Notes under the pieces: generated by a model
Databases searched by the model: none
The model's input: only the letters and a program-made list of their open reading frames with translations
What the model was told of the DNA's origin: nothing
Program-made: the position numbers and the translations under genes
Part shown: piece after piece, positions 53,300 through 62,104 of the stretch
Position numbering within the stretch: the first letter of the stretch is position 1
How the letters are laid out: the number at the start of each line of letters is the position of its first letter
NCBI RefSeq assembly: GCF_039539485.1
Contig: NZ_BAABDF010000003.1
Span: 248,001-312,000, forward strand
Length of the DNA stretch: 64,000 nucleotides
Direction of reading: 5' to 3'
DNA from: Celeribacter arenosi
Lineage (GTDB): Bacteria; Pseudomonadota; Alphaproteobacteria; Rhodobacterales; Rhodobacteraceae

Positions 53300-54169
53300 A
53301 TGCAAAGCGCTTCGACATCAACGACACCCATGTCTCACGAGGGCATTCTAGCCCTCGTTGACATGCTCGGGCTTGCTACACCGACAGTCACCGCAATGGC
53401 CGGCGGGCGAACAAACGCGCTTTGGCGCGTGCGGGACGGGGAAACTGATCTCGTCCTGAAGGTGTTTGATCGCACGCGTGGCAACGCCATGTTCCCGAAC
53501 AACCCTGCGTGCGAGGCCATTGCGCTCAATGCCTTGGCGCAAACAAACCTCGCCCCGAAACTTCTGAAATCCCTGAGAACAGATCGGGCCGAGGCGATCG
53601 CCTATGAGCATCTGGAAGGCACACCATTGGAGCGTGCGAACGGATCACTCCTTTCGGCCCTGTCCCGGTTGCACACGGTTCCGCCCCCTCTGGGGCTGCG
53701 ATCTATTGCCTGTGGCGAAACGGACCTCCTCGCGCAAGGCGACGCTTTCCTCGAAAGCTTAACCGATCCGTTGAGCCGCTCAGTCGCACGCAAGCGGCCT
53801 GAGCCCGCCAATTTACCCAACCGCGGGCCGCAGGTATTCCTGCACGGAGACCCTATTGCGCCCAACGCCATTCAAGGCCACGCAGGCCTGCGCTTTATCG
53901 ATTGGCAATGCCCCGCCATTGGTGATCCCGTACTGGATATAGCCGTGGCGATGTCTCCCGCGATGCATGTTGCATACGGAAACCGGCCATTGGACCCGCA
54001 GGAAATAGACGATGCGCTGGATGCGTATGATGCGCCTGACACGATCGCGCGATACCGCGCGTTTCGACCCGTCCTCGCATGGCGGATGGCGTGCTATTGC
54101 GCGTGGAAAGCGGCCAAGGGCGAAGCGATTTACGGCGAAGCGGCAGAGGCCGAGCTTAGGTCATCATAA
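53300..54169 (+). CDS. Choline-kinase/aminoglycoside phosphotransferase family protein
   Basis: A 289-residue kinase-fold protein. The nucleotide-binding part has AGGRTNALWRV and LVLKVFDR, the catalytic loop is VFLHGDPIAPNAI (HGD), and the metal site is FIDWQCPAIGDPVLDI. The substrate is unknown: choline, ethanolamine, thiamine or sugar are possible in this superfamily. It begins 40 bases after flgD and converges with ubiB, overlapping it by 14 bases. It marks the right border of the flagellar block. Not an antibiotic resistance call. Confidence 0.75.
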   Translation: MQSASTSTTPMSHEGILALVDMLGLATPTVTAMAGGRTNALWRVRDGETDLVLKVFDRTRGNAMFPNNPACEAIALNALAQTNLAPKLLKSLRTDRAEAIAYEHLEGTPLERANGSLLSALSRLHTVPPPLGLRSIACGETDLLAQGDAFLESLTDPLSRSVARKRPEPANLPNRGPQVFLHGDPIAPNAIQGHAGLRFIDWQCPAIGDPVLDIAVAMSPAMHVAYGNRPLDPQEIDDALDAYDAPDTIARYRAFRPVLAWRMACYCAWKAAKGEAIYGEAAEAELRSS

Positions 54170-55691
54170 TCGCCACAACGGCGCCAATACCCGCCGCAAC
54201 AGCGCCACCAAACCCGAGCACCGCTGCCTGTTTCCAACGTGACGGCTCTGGCGGAGGCGTGTTCTCTTCACCCATCCGCACCAGCAGTGCCTCGGCGAGC
54301 TGGGGCAGCCGCGGCCCGAAACGCGCCAGAACTGTCCCCGTTTTCGCCAGATCACGCAGCACCGCGCGCGGCCCGACATGGCTCTTGATGTAATCCTCGA
54401 CAATCGGTCGGGCGACTTCCCAAATGTTGATGTGCGGATCGAGCGAACGCGACACGCCTTCGACAACAACCATGGTCCGCTGTAGCAAAATCAATTCGGT
54501 CCGTGTTTCCATGCCGAAACGTTCGGTCACTTCGAACAGGTAGGACAACAAACGCGCCATCGAAATCCGGCTCGCGTCCATGCCGAAAATCGGCTCCCCG
54601 ACTGCGTGCAACGCGCGGGCGAATTCATCGACATCACGGTCCGCAGGCACATAGCCCGCTTCGAAATGAACCTCGGCGACACGCCGATAGTCCTTGCGAA
54701 TGAACCCGAACAGGATCTCCGCATAGACGCGGCGCGTGTACTCGTCGAGCGCACCCATAATGCCAAAATCGAGCGCGACGATGGAGCCGTCAGCCGCGAC
54801 CTTCAAATTACCATGGTGCATGTCCGCGTGGAAATATCCGTCGCGCAGCGCGTGCCGCAGGAACATCTGCAGCACCTTTTCACCCAAGGCGACCGTGTCA
54901 TGACCCGCGGCAACAATCGCATCCACGTCGGAGGCTGCAATGCCCTCCACCCATTCGAGCGTCATCACACGGCGCGACGATTTGGACCAATCCACCGAGG
55001 GGACGGAAAAACCTTCGTCGTTGAGCGTATTCGCACGGAACTCGGATGCCGACGCACTTTCCAGCCGTAGGTCCAACTCTCCGTTCACCACGCCTTCGAA
55101 GTGTTCGATAACATCGTGGGGGCGCAGACGGCGCGACGCAGGCGACAGTTTTTCAATCATCCACGCGGCAAAATAGAAGGCATCAATATCACGCCGGAAT
55201 GCGCGTTCGATCCCGGGACGCAGCACCTTGATCGCGACATCTTTGCCCGTCTCCACGTCCCGCGCTTTGTGGACCTGCGCGATGGAGGCGGCGGCGACGG
55301 GTTCGGAAAAATCGGCAAACAGTGCGTCGAGCGGCTGACCCAATTCCGTGGTGATCGTCTGGATCGCGCGCGCCCGCGGAAAGGGGGGCAATTTGTCCTG
55401 CAGCACACGCAATTGCTGCGCCAGCTCCGTGCCGACAACATCCGGTCGCGTCGACAGAATCTGCCCGAATTTGATGTAGGCCGGTCCCAGCGCGGTCAAT
55501 GCCCGCGTCACGGGTGGCTGGGCGGGATCCCCTTTGAACCCCAACCATTGGATCGGCCAGACTACAGTGCGGGCCAGCACGCGAAAGAGCCGAGGTGCTT
55601 CCATCGCATCCATGGCCACGCGCATCGCGCCGGTCCGCTCCATTGTCGCGCCGGTGCGGATCAGCCGCCAGATATTGTGCGGTCCGCGCAT
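54156..55691 (-). CDS. ubiB: Ubiquinone biosynthesis kinase-like protein UbiB
   Basis: A 511-residue ABC1/ADCK-family atypical kinase needed for coenzyme Q synthesis. The Ala-rich loop and Lys motif (AAASIAQVHKA; DVAIKVLRPGIE), catalytic FHADMHHGNL and metal-binding IVALDFGIMG are all visible. The C-terminus has a hydrophobic helix (about residues 488-510) that anchors it in the membrane. It starts directly after the ubiE stop (TAAATG). In relatives coaBC often follows; here the choline-kinase-like gene and flagellar block do. Confidence 0.94.
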   Translation of the reverse strand: MRGPHNIWRLIRTGATMERTGAMRVAMDAMEAPRLFRVLARTVVWPIQWLGFKGDPAQPPVTRALTALGPAYIKFGQILSTRPDVVGTELAQQLRVLQDKLPPFPRARAIQTITTELGQPLDALFADFSEPVAAASIAQVHKARDVETGKDVAIKVLRPGIERAFRRDIDAFYFAAWMIEKLSPASRRLRPHDVIEHFEGVVNGELDLRLESASASEFRANTLNDEGFSVPSVDWSKSSRRVMTLEWVEGIAASDVDAIVAAGHDTVALGEKVLQMFLRHALRDGYFHADMHHGNLKVAADGSIVALDFGIMGALDEYTRRVYAEILFGFIRKDYRRVAEVHFEAGYVPADRDVDEFARALHAVGEPIFGMDASRISMARLLSYLFEVTERFGMETRTELILLQRTMVVVEGVSRSLDPHINIWEVARPIVEDYIKSHVGPRAVLRDLAKTGTVLARFGPRLPQLAEALLVRMGEENTPPPEPSRWKQAAVLGFGGAVAAGIGAVVAIMMT

Positions 55692-56444
55692 TTAAATTTT
55701 CCAACCCGAATGGAGCGCGGCAATGCCCAAACTCAAATTGCGATACTTCACCTGCTCGAAACCTGCGGTGCGGATCATAGTCGCAAATGTTTCCTGATCG
55801 GGGAATTTGCGGATGCTCTCGACCAGATACTGGTAGCTGTCACGGTCGCCCGCAATCATCTGGCCCATCTTCGGGATCACGTTGAACGAATAGAGATCAT
55901 AGGCCTTTTGCATCATTGGCGTGGGAATTTGCGAAAACTCCAACACCATCAGCCGTCCACCCGGTTTGAGCACACGGTAGGCTTCTGACAATGCATCCTG
56001 GATCCGCGTCACGTTCCGGATACCAAAGGAGATCGTGTAGACGTCAAAACTATCGCTTTCGAACGGTAATGCCATCGCATCCGCCGTCACCCAATCGAGC
56101 CGATCCGAAAGGTTCCCCGCCTCGGCGCGTTTGCGCCCCTCGACCAGCATCGATTCCGTCATGTCCAACACAACCGCGCTCGCCGAAGGCGCACGTTTGA
56201 GGAAGCGGAACGAAATATCGCCCGTGCCACCGGCCACATCCAGCAGGCGCTGACCCGCGCGCGGCGCGAGCCAATCCATCATCGCATCCTTCCAGACGCG
56301 GTGAATGCCCAGCGACATCGCATCGTTCATGACGTCGTATTTGGATGCAACCGAGGTGAAGACGTCGTGCACGAGGCCCGCCTTCTCCTCTTCCGCCACG
56401 TCTCGGAAGCCAAAATGGGTCTTGTTGCCGTGACCTTCCGCCAT
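55692..56444 (-). CDS. ubiE: Ubiquinone/menaquinone C-methyltransferase UbiE
   Basis: A 250-residue SAM-dependent C-methyltransferase of ubiquinone synthesis (demethoxyubiquinol step; also COQ5). Motif I is LLDVAGGTGDISFRF, post-I AVVLDMTESML, and the family signatures FGIRNV and RVLKPGGRLMVLEFS follow. The ATG at 56444 (MAEGHGNKTHFGF) with AAGGA upstream is chosen over an open frame that extends past the divergent mutM start. It is coupled to ubiB. Confidence 0.95.
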   Translation of the reverse strand: MAEGHGNKTHFGFRDVAEEEKAGLVHDVFTSVASKYDVMNDAMSLGIHRVWKDAMMDWLAPRAGQRLLDVAGGTGDISFRFLKRAPSASAVVLDMTESMLVEGRKRAEAGNLSDRLDWVTADAMALPFESDSFDVYTISFGIRNVTRIQDALSEAYRVLKPGGRLMVLEFSQIPTPMMQKAYDLYSFNVIPKMGQMIAGDRDSYQYLVESIRKFPDQETFATMIRTAGFEQVKYRNLSLGIAALHSGWKI

Positions 56445-56474
56445 CGTCCTTGAACCTTTCGCAAACTCACCCTT

Positions 56475-56502
56475 CTTATAGGGCGCACAACGCAGCATAC
56501 AA
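56475..56502 (-). promoter_or_regulatory. Candidate ubiE-ubiB promoter
   Basis: On the minus strand TTGTAT and TATAAG with 16-base spacing lie in the 86-base divergent gap between ubiE and mutM. Confidence 0.3.
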
Positions 56503-56530
56503 TCGCAAGCGCGGACCCGAGGAGACCAAA

Positions 56531-57382
56531 ATGCCCGAATTACCCGAGGTCGAGACGGTACGTCGCGGACTGGAGCCGTCGATGAGCGGCTCACGCATCA
56601 CCCGCGCCGAAGTAAACCGACCCGATCTGCGATGGCCGTTTCCGCCCGATATGGCGGCGCGGCTCACCGGCGCGCGGGTCGAACGGCTGCGGCGACGGTC
56701 GAAATATATCCTCGCCGACCTCGACAGCGGCGAGACGCTATTGATCCATCTGGGCATGTCGGGCCGCATGACCGTATCCGGCGATCCTCTCGGCCAATTC
56801 GTGCATGATCACCCCGCAGCCGAGAAACACGACCACGTCGTCATCCACCTAGATAACGGCGCGCGCATCACCTTTAACGACCCGCGCCGGTTCGGGGCCA
56901 TGGACCTGATCGACACGGCCATGTGCGACACCCATCCGCTTTTGGCGAAACTGGGACCCGAACCTTTGGGAAATGCATTCAACGAAGCCCACCTGATCGC
57001 TGCCTTTGCTGGGCGCCGGATGCCCGTCAAATCCGCGCTGCTCGATCAACGCATCGTGGCCGGCCTTGGCAATATCTACGTCTGCGAGGCGCTGTTTCGG
57101 ACCGGAACCCACCCCGCCCGTCTCGCCGGTCGTATCGGCAAACCGCGCGTCGCCGCTCTCGTGCCCGTCATTCGTGCGGTCCTGAGCGAAGCCATCGAGG
57201 CCGGCGGTTCATCGCTGCGCGACTACCGTCAGGCAGATGGCGAATTGGGCTATTTCCAGCACAGTTTCGCAGTCTACGGACGCGAAGGCGAACCCTGTTC
57301 GAGCGACGGCTGTACCGGCACGATCCGCCGCCTCGTCCAATCGGGTCGCTCCAGTTTCTTCTGCCCGTCCTGTCAAAGATGA
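56531..57382 (+). CDS. mutM: Formamidopyrimidine-DNA glycosylase
   Basis: A 283-residue bifunctional glycosylase/AP lyase that removes 8-oxoguanine. The mature N-terminus PELPEVETV supplies the catalytic Pro and Glu; the LIHLGMSGRM and DPRRFGAM segments and the C-terminal zinc finger (CSSDGC ... FFCPSC) are complete. The ATG at 56531 has GAGGAGA upstream and is fixed by the need for Pro at position 2. It diverges from ubiE. Confidence 0.97.
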   Translation: MPELPEVETVRRGLEPSMSGSRITRAEVNRPDLRWPFPPDMAARLTGARVERLRRRSKYILADLDSGETLLIHLGMSGRMTVSGDPLGQFVHDHPAAEKHDHVVIHLDNGARITFNDPRRFGAMDLIDTAMCDTHPLLAKLGPEPLGNAFNEAHLIAAFAGRRMPVKSALLDQRIVAGLGNIYVCEALFRTGTHPARLAGRIGKPRVAALVPVIRAVLSEAIEAGGSSLRDYRQADGELGYFQHSFAVYGREGEPCSSDGCTGTIRRLVQSGRSSFFCPSCQR

Positions 57383-57443
57383 CTTGATCGGCGCGACCTG
57401 CCTGATAGGACTCCCCGCATTGCTAAAAGGAGCGGGATGCCCC

Positions 57444-58220
57444 ATGGCCTACAAAACCATCGTGATCGAAACCAATGACGACGTTGAGCTCATTCGCCTT
57501 AACCGACCGGACGCGCTCAACGCGCTAAACTCCGAATTGTTGGGCGAACTCGCCGATGCACTCACCCGTGTCGATGGCGATCCGAAAGTGCGCGTTGTGG
57601 TTATCACCGGTTCTGAAAAGGCCTTTGCCGCCGGCGCCGACATCAAAGAGATGTCGGAGAAAACATATGCCGACATGGCGCTCACCGACTTCTTTGGCGC
57701 AGAGGCAAACGCCATTTCCCGCGTGCGTAAACCTGTAATCGCGGCCGTCTCCGGCTACGCGCTGGGCGGGGGATGCGAATTGGCCATGATGTGCGATTTC
57801 ATCATCGCGTCCGACACCGCAAAATTCGGCCAGCCCGAAATCAACCTCGGCATCATGGCAGGCATGGGCGGCACGCAACGCCTCACCCGTGTCGTCGGAA
57901 AATCCAAAGCCATGGAAATGCACCTGACAGGGCGCTTCATGGACGCCGAAGAAGCCGAGAGATCAGGCCTCGTGTCGCGCATCGTGCCGGCCAAAAAGCT
58001 CGTCGACGAAGCCTTGGCCACGGCGCGCAAAATCGCCGAGAAGAGCGCGATCTCCGTCGCCCACACCAAGGAATCGGTCAATCGCGCCTATGAAACAACT
58101 CTCTCCGAGGGCCTGTTGTTCGAACGCCGCGCTTTCCATTCCCTGTTCGCGACCGAAGACCAGAACGAAGGCATGGAGGCCTTCCTCGAAAAACGCGAAC
58201 CGCAGTTCCGCGACAAGTAG
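57444..58220 (+). CDS. Enoyl-CoA hydratase
   Basis: A 258-residue crotonase-family hydratase. The oxyanion-hole segments AFAAGADIKEM and ALGGGCELAMMCD, and both catalytic Glu (GGCELA and FGQPEINLG), are present, so a true short-chain hydratase rather than an isomerase is likely. AAAAGGAG lies 12 bases before the ATG at 57444. It stands 61 bases after mutM and upstream of rpsT, an order common in Rhodobacterales. The exact acyl chain preference is unknown. Confidence 0.93.
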   Translation: MAYKTIVIETNDDVELIRLNRPDALNALNSELLGELADALTRVDGDPKVRVVVITGSEKAFAAGADIKEMSEKTYADMALTDFFGAEANAISRVRKPVIAAVSGYALGGGCELAMMCDFIIASDTAKFGQPEINLGIMAGMGGTQRLTRVVGKSKAMEMHLTGRFMDAEEAERSGLVSRIVPAKKLVDEALATARKIAEKSAISVAHTKESVNRAYETTLSEGLLFERRAFHSLFATEDQNEGMEAFLEKREPQFRDK

Positions 58221-58372
58221 CGCCACAAATCTCTTTCCTTCTGCGCGATTCGTGCTTATAGGCACGGCTTACATGCGCGTGGAGCCCGCTCAGGCTATGA
58301 TTATCCGCCCCTTCGGGGTTCGGGGTCTATGTGCGACAGGAATTCAAATAGACCTCTAGAGAGGAAACGATC

Positions 58373-58636
58373 ATGGCAAATTCGCCCCAGTCCAAAAAAC
58401 GCGCCCGTCAGGCCATCCGTCGCACCGACGTCAACAAAGCCCGCCGTTCGCGCATCCGCACCTACCTGCGTAAAGTCGAAGAAGCGATTGCTTCCGGCGA
58501 CCAATCCGCAGCTCAGGAAGCACTCCGCGCAGCTCAGCCCGAGCTGATGCGTGGCGTTACCAAAGGTGTCGTTCACAAGAACACAGCATCGCGCAAACTG
58601 TCGCGTCTTGCGTCCCGTGTTAAAGCTATCGCCTAA
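58373..58636 (+). CDS. rpsT: 30S ribosomal protein S20
   Basis: An 87-residue, strongly basic ribosomal protein of the small subunit with the usual MANSPQSKKRARQAIRR start and KNTASRKLSRLASRV near the C-terminus. GAGAGGA precedes the ATG. The 152-base leader contains two small hairpins (CGTGC...GCACG at about 58250 and CCCC-TTC-GGGG at about 58310); S20 is autoregulated in other bacteria, but no conserved leader was recognised. A terminator follows. Confidence 0.97.
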   Translation: MANSPQSKKRARQAIRRTDVNKARRSRIRTYLRKVEEAIASGDQSAAQEALRAAQPELMRGVTKGVVHKNTASRKLSRLASRVKAIA

Positions 58637-58660
58637 ACGCTCTCGACATTCCGAGATCTC

Positions 58661-58687
58661 AAAACGCGCCCCGGGGCGCGTTTTTTG
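58661..58687 (+). terminator. Rho-independent terminator after rpsT
   Basis: ACGCGCCCC/GGGGCGCGT forms a nine-base-pair GC-rich hairpin with essentially no loop in the perfect pairing, flanked by AAA and followed by TTTTTT. Confidence 0.85.
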
Positions 58688-58735
58688 TTGCCCGCACGTC
58701 AGCTGAATTTCGCGTCACGAATGCTGCACTGCGTC

Positions 58736-58989
58736 GATTCTCGCCGGGCGCGCGGCTAGCAAATTAGCCCGCGATCAGGCAACTGACATTCGTGGCTCCG
58801 TGGCGTCAACCGGCCGGATTGCGGCAATTCCGCCACGGCAAATGCACTGCAAAAACGCCTTTTCGGATTCGCTATCATCAAAGCACGAGTCAAGCGTGAA
58901 GATCGATTGCGCCGCGCGCTCCGGCATTGGTAGCTTCTCTATGCGATTCACGTCGTCTTGGGGGGACAGTCGGAACGCGCGGTTGATTC
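58736..58989. promoter_or_regulatory. dnaA upstream region with five GANTC (CcrM) sites
   Basis: The gene-free stretch 58688-59404 precedes dnaA. Within 254 bases it has GANTC at 58736, 58866, 58887, 58945 and 58985, about one being expected by chance. In Caulobacter CcrM methylation of GANTC sites upstream of dnaA tunes its expression. No TTATCCACA DnaA box was found. Short hairpins lie near 59085 (CACGG...CCGTG) and 59160 (CGGGGA...TCCCCG). Confidence 0.5.
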
Positions 58990-59404
58990 TGTAACGATTA
59001 CGTAGAGTAAACATTACGTCACCGCCGCGTGCCGGGCAGGTTTCGGGTTGGGGTACCCGATCGCCTGCTGTCCAACACTGATGGCACGGGTTTTTTCCGT
59101 GTCGCCGCCGTTGGTTTGTCCATTAATCCCGCATGCATGTGGCACGCTGGAATAGGTCGTTCGGGGAGTGAGGTCCCCGTTCATTGTTCCGGGGTTGTGC
59201 CACGGTATTGCGATCGTAACCGGCTGTTATGCCGTTCCCGCGCGTCAATTATGACGCCGATGAACGGTGTAGATTTGTCTGTCGGTATTTCGACCAAGAC
59301 GACCTGAATATCGCATGAGCTATGGGTTCAACGCCATTAGAAGCGGGGGCCCGGTGTCGAATAATCGGCATCCAATGACAACGATAATGGGTCGAACGAA
59401 GAAT

Positions 59405-60796
59405 ATGAAAAACGATACGTGGGGACGTGTTAAAGAACAACTTCTCGAGGCTGTCGGGCGTAGCAATTTCGCAAACTGGATTGAACCTCTCGAAATGGTC
59501 GAAATCGAGGAAGGCGTGGCGGTATTCACCGTGCCAACCAGCTTTATGGCGAATTGGGTCTCGCGCAATTTCTCGGATGTGATCGTGAAACATCTCGTAG
59601 CGGCCGGTGTGCCCGCGACGCGACTGGATTTCAAAGTCGTCGCAAATCGCCGCGCTAATGGTGCGGTGCCTGCGGGCAACCAGCCAAAGGGCGACGCCAT
59701 GAGCGCAACCCCCGCACCCGCCGCGGAGGTGAACGTCGAAACCAAACCCGAAGAGCTTCCCGGCGCACCGCTGGATGCGCGCTTTACCTTCGACAACTTC
59801 GTCGTCGGCAAACCCAACGAACTGGCCCATGCCGCCGCGCGCCGCGTCGCCGAAGGTGGACCCGTGACCTTCAACCCCCTGTTCCTCTATGGCGGCGTCG
59901 GTTTGGGCAAAACCCACCTGATGCACGCAATCGCCCACGAAATTCGCGAACGCAGCCCCGAGTTGCGCGTCCTCTACCTCTCCGCCGAACAATTCATGTA
60001 CCGCTTCGTGCAGGCCCTGCGCGACCGCCAGATGATCGACTTCAAACAAATCTTCCGCTCGGTCGACGTGCTCATGGTCGACGACGTGCAATTCATCGCC
60101 GGCAAGGATTCCACGCAGGAAGAATTCTTCCACACCTTCAACGCGCTGGTGGATCAGAACAAACAGATCATCATCTCCGCGGATCGCGCCCCCGGTGAGA
60201 TCAAAGATCTCGAAGACCGGATCAAATCGCGCCTGCAATGCGGTCTGGTCGTTGATCTGCACCCGACCGACTACGAATTGCGTCTGGGCATCCTGCAAAC
60301 CAAAGCAGAGGCCTATCGCGCCCAATATCCCGACCTTCAGTTCGCGGATGGGGTTCTCGAATTCCTCGCCCATCGCATCACGACCAACGTTCGCGTCCTT
60401 GAAGGCGCGCTGATGCGTCTCTTCGCCTTCGCCTCTCTGGTGGATCGCGAAATCACACTCGAACTCACGCAGGAATGTCTCGCCGATATCCTCAAGGCGT
60501 CCGACCGCAAAGTCACCGTCGAGGAAATCCAGCGCAAGGTGGCCGAACATTACTCGATCCGGCTGTCCGACATCATCGGCCCCAAACGTGTCCGCTCCAT
60601 CGCGCGGCCCCGTCAGGTCGCCATGTACCTGTCCAAACAACTGACGTCGCGCTCGCTTCCCGAGATCGGTCGCCGGTTTGGCGGTCGCGACCACACCACC
60701 GTCATGCACGGCGTGCGCCGGATCGAAGACCTGCAAATTCAGGACAGCCAACTGGCCGATGACATCGAATTGCTGCGTCACGCACTCGACGCGTGA
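59405..60796 (+). CDS. dnaA: Chromosomal replication initiator DnaA
   Basis: A 463-residue AAA+ initiator. Domain I has DTWGRVKEQLLEAVGRSNF; domain III has Walker A GGVGLGKTHL, Walker B LMVDDVQFIAGK and sensor motifs; domain IV has the DnaA signature GGRDHTTVMHGVRRI. The start MKNDTWG at 59405 aligns with family N-termini; in-frame ATGs at 59315, 59375 and 59387 are possible, none with a clear ribosome-binding site. It is followed by dnaN, recF and gyrB in the classical order. Confidence 0.95.
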   Translation: MKNDTWGRVKEQLLEAVGRSNFANWIEPLEMVEIEEGVAVFTVPTSFMANWVSRNFSDVIVKHLVAAGVPATRLDFKVVANRRANGAVPAGNQPKGDAMSATPAPAAEVNVETKPEELPGAPLDARFTFDNFVVGKPNELAHAAARRVAEGGPVTFNPLFLYGGVGLGKTHLMHAIAHEIRERSPELRVLYLSAEQFMYRFVQALRDRQMIDFKQIFRSVDVLMVDDVQFIAGKDSTQEEFFHTFNALVDQNKQIIISADRAPGEIKDLEDRIKSRLQCGLVVDLHPTDYELRLGILQTKAEAYRAQYPDLQFADGVLEFLAHRITTNVRVLEGALMRLFAFASLVDREITLELTQECLADILKASDRKVTVEEIQRKVAEHYSIRLSDIIGPKRVRSIARPRQVAMYLSKQLTSRSLPEIGRRFGGRDHTTVMHGVRRIEDLQIQDSQLADDIELLRHALDA

Positions 60797-60848
60797 CGCG
60801 ATAGCGCTGCACTGCCGCGAAAATGTCGTGGCGGTGCGCTCTCAGCCC

Positions 60849-60877
60849 TTGACGCTCCACCGTGGAGCCAACACAGT
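60849..60877 (+). promoter_or_regulatory. Candidate dnaN promoter with inverted repeat in the spacer
   Basis: TTGACG (60849-60854) and a weak CACAGT (60872-60877) have 17-base spacing. The spacer contains CTCCAC-C-GTGGAG (60855-60867), an inverted repeat in an operator-like position. The -10 match is poor. Confidence 0.35.
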
Positions 60878-60954
60878 CCCGTGAAACATTATCTTGCGTC
60901 AGGCGATGGATCGTTTAGGTTCAACTCCCGACCTTTTGGATCGACGAGGGTGGC

Positions 60955-62070
60955 ATGAAAATCAGCATTGAACGCGGCGCGCTTTTGAAAGCCGTCGGGC
61001 AGGCGCAATCGGTCGTCGAGCGGCGCAACACTATTCCGATTTTGGCGAACGTCCTGATCGAGGCAGAAGGCAATTCTGCTTCCTTCCGCGCGACGGATCT
61101 CGACATCGAAGTGATCGACAAATGTGACGCCATGGTCGAACGCGCTGGCGCAACCACGGTCTCCGCTGTGACGCTGCACGAAATCACGCGCAAACTTCCC
61201 GACGGCGCGATGGTGCAGCTTAGCGACGACGGCACCGGCCGCCTGACGGTCGAAGCGGGGCGCTCGAACTTCTCGCTCGCCACGCTCCCAAAAGAAGACT
61301 TCCCTGTCATGGCCTCGGCCGAATACGACAGCAACTTCGCCATTCCCGCACCGGTCCTGCGCCGGCTGTTCGATAAATCGAAATTCGCGATCTCGACCGA
61401 GGAAACCCGCTACTACCTCAACGGCGTCTACATGCACGTCTCCGAGGGCGAAGGCGGCAAGGTTCTGCGCTGCGTCGCGACCGACGGTCACCGTCTCGCC
61501 CGCGTTGATGCACCGCTCCCCGATGGGGCTGGCGACATGCCGGGCGTGATTGTGCCGCGCAAAACGGTTGGAGAATTGCGCAAACTTCTCGACGATGACG
61601 ACATGTCCATCGCGGTCTCCGTGTCCGAGGCGAAAGTGCGCTTTGCCACACCCGACATCACGCTGACCTCGAAAGTCATCGACGGCACATTCCCCGACTA
61701 CACCCGCGTCATTCCCGTGGGAAACACCCGCAAACTCGAAGTGGACGCGTCCGAATTCGCCAAGGCCGTGGATCGCGTCGCGACCGTGTCTTCCGAACGC
61801 TCGCGCGCTGTAAAACTGGTGCTGGAGGACGATAAACTCGTGCTCTCCGTCAACGCACCCGATAGCGGTGCCGCCGAAGAGGAACTGGTTGTCGCCTATT
61901 CCGATGAACGCCTGGAAATCGGTTTCAACGCGAAATACCTGCTCGAAATCGCGAGCCAGGTCGACCGCGAAAACGCCGTCTTCCTGTTCAATTCCTCCGG
62001 CGACCCGACCCTGATGCGCGAAGGCAATGACACCTCCGCCGTCTATGTCGTCATGCCGATGCGCGTGTGA
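60955..62070 (+). CDS. dnaN: DNA polymerase III beta sliding clamp
   Basis: A 371-residue clamp of standard length built of three similar domains. Recognisable parts are MKISIERGALLKAVGQAQSV, VERRNTIPILANVLIEA, a TDGHRLARV segment at the domain 2 core, and the closing MPMRV. The start at 60955 follows GAGGGTGGC. It lies 158 bases after dnaA with its own possible promoter and 34 bases before recF. Confidence 0.97.
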   Translation: MKISIERGALLKAVGQAQSVVERRNTIPILANVLIEAEGNSASFRATDLDIEVIDKCDAMVERAGATTVSAVTLHEITRKLPDGAMVQLSDDGTGRLTVEAGRSNFSLATLPKEDFPVMASAEYDSNFAIPAPVLRRLFDKSKFAISTEETRYYLNGVYMHVSEGEGGKVLRCVATDGHRLARVDAPLPDGAGDMPGVIVPRKTVGELRKLLDDDDMSIAVSVSEAKVRFATPDITLTSKVIDGTFPDYTRVIPVGNTRKLEVDASEFAKAVDRVATVSSERSRAVKLVLEDDKLVLSVNAPDSGAAEEELVVAYSDERLEIGFNAKYLLEIASQVDRENAVFLFNSSGDPTLMREGNDTSAVYVVMPMRV

Positions 62071-62104
62071 GTTCACCGCAGCTACCGACAGAATGCGAGG
62101 GTCC

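Noticed and set aside
53300..54169. Antibiotic resistance by aminoglycoside phosphotransferase
   Set aside because: The kinase fold is shared by choline and other small-molecule kinases, and context is housekeeping; no resistance-specific feature is visible.
58800..58994. Open frame of 64 codons between rpsT and dnaA
   Set aside because: No ribosome-binding site and no protein-like features; the region is better explained as a dnaA control region.
59249..60781. Open frame of 510 codons antisense to dnaA
   Set aside because: Complementary shadow of DnaA; no recognisable domain.
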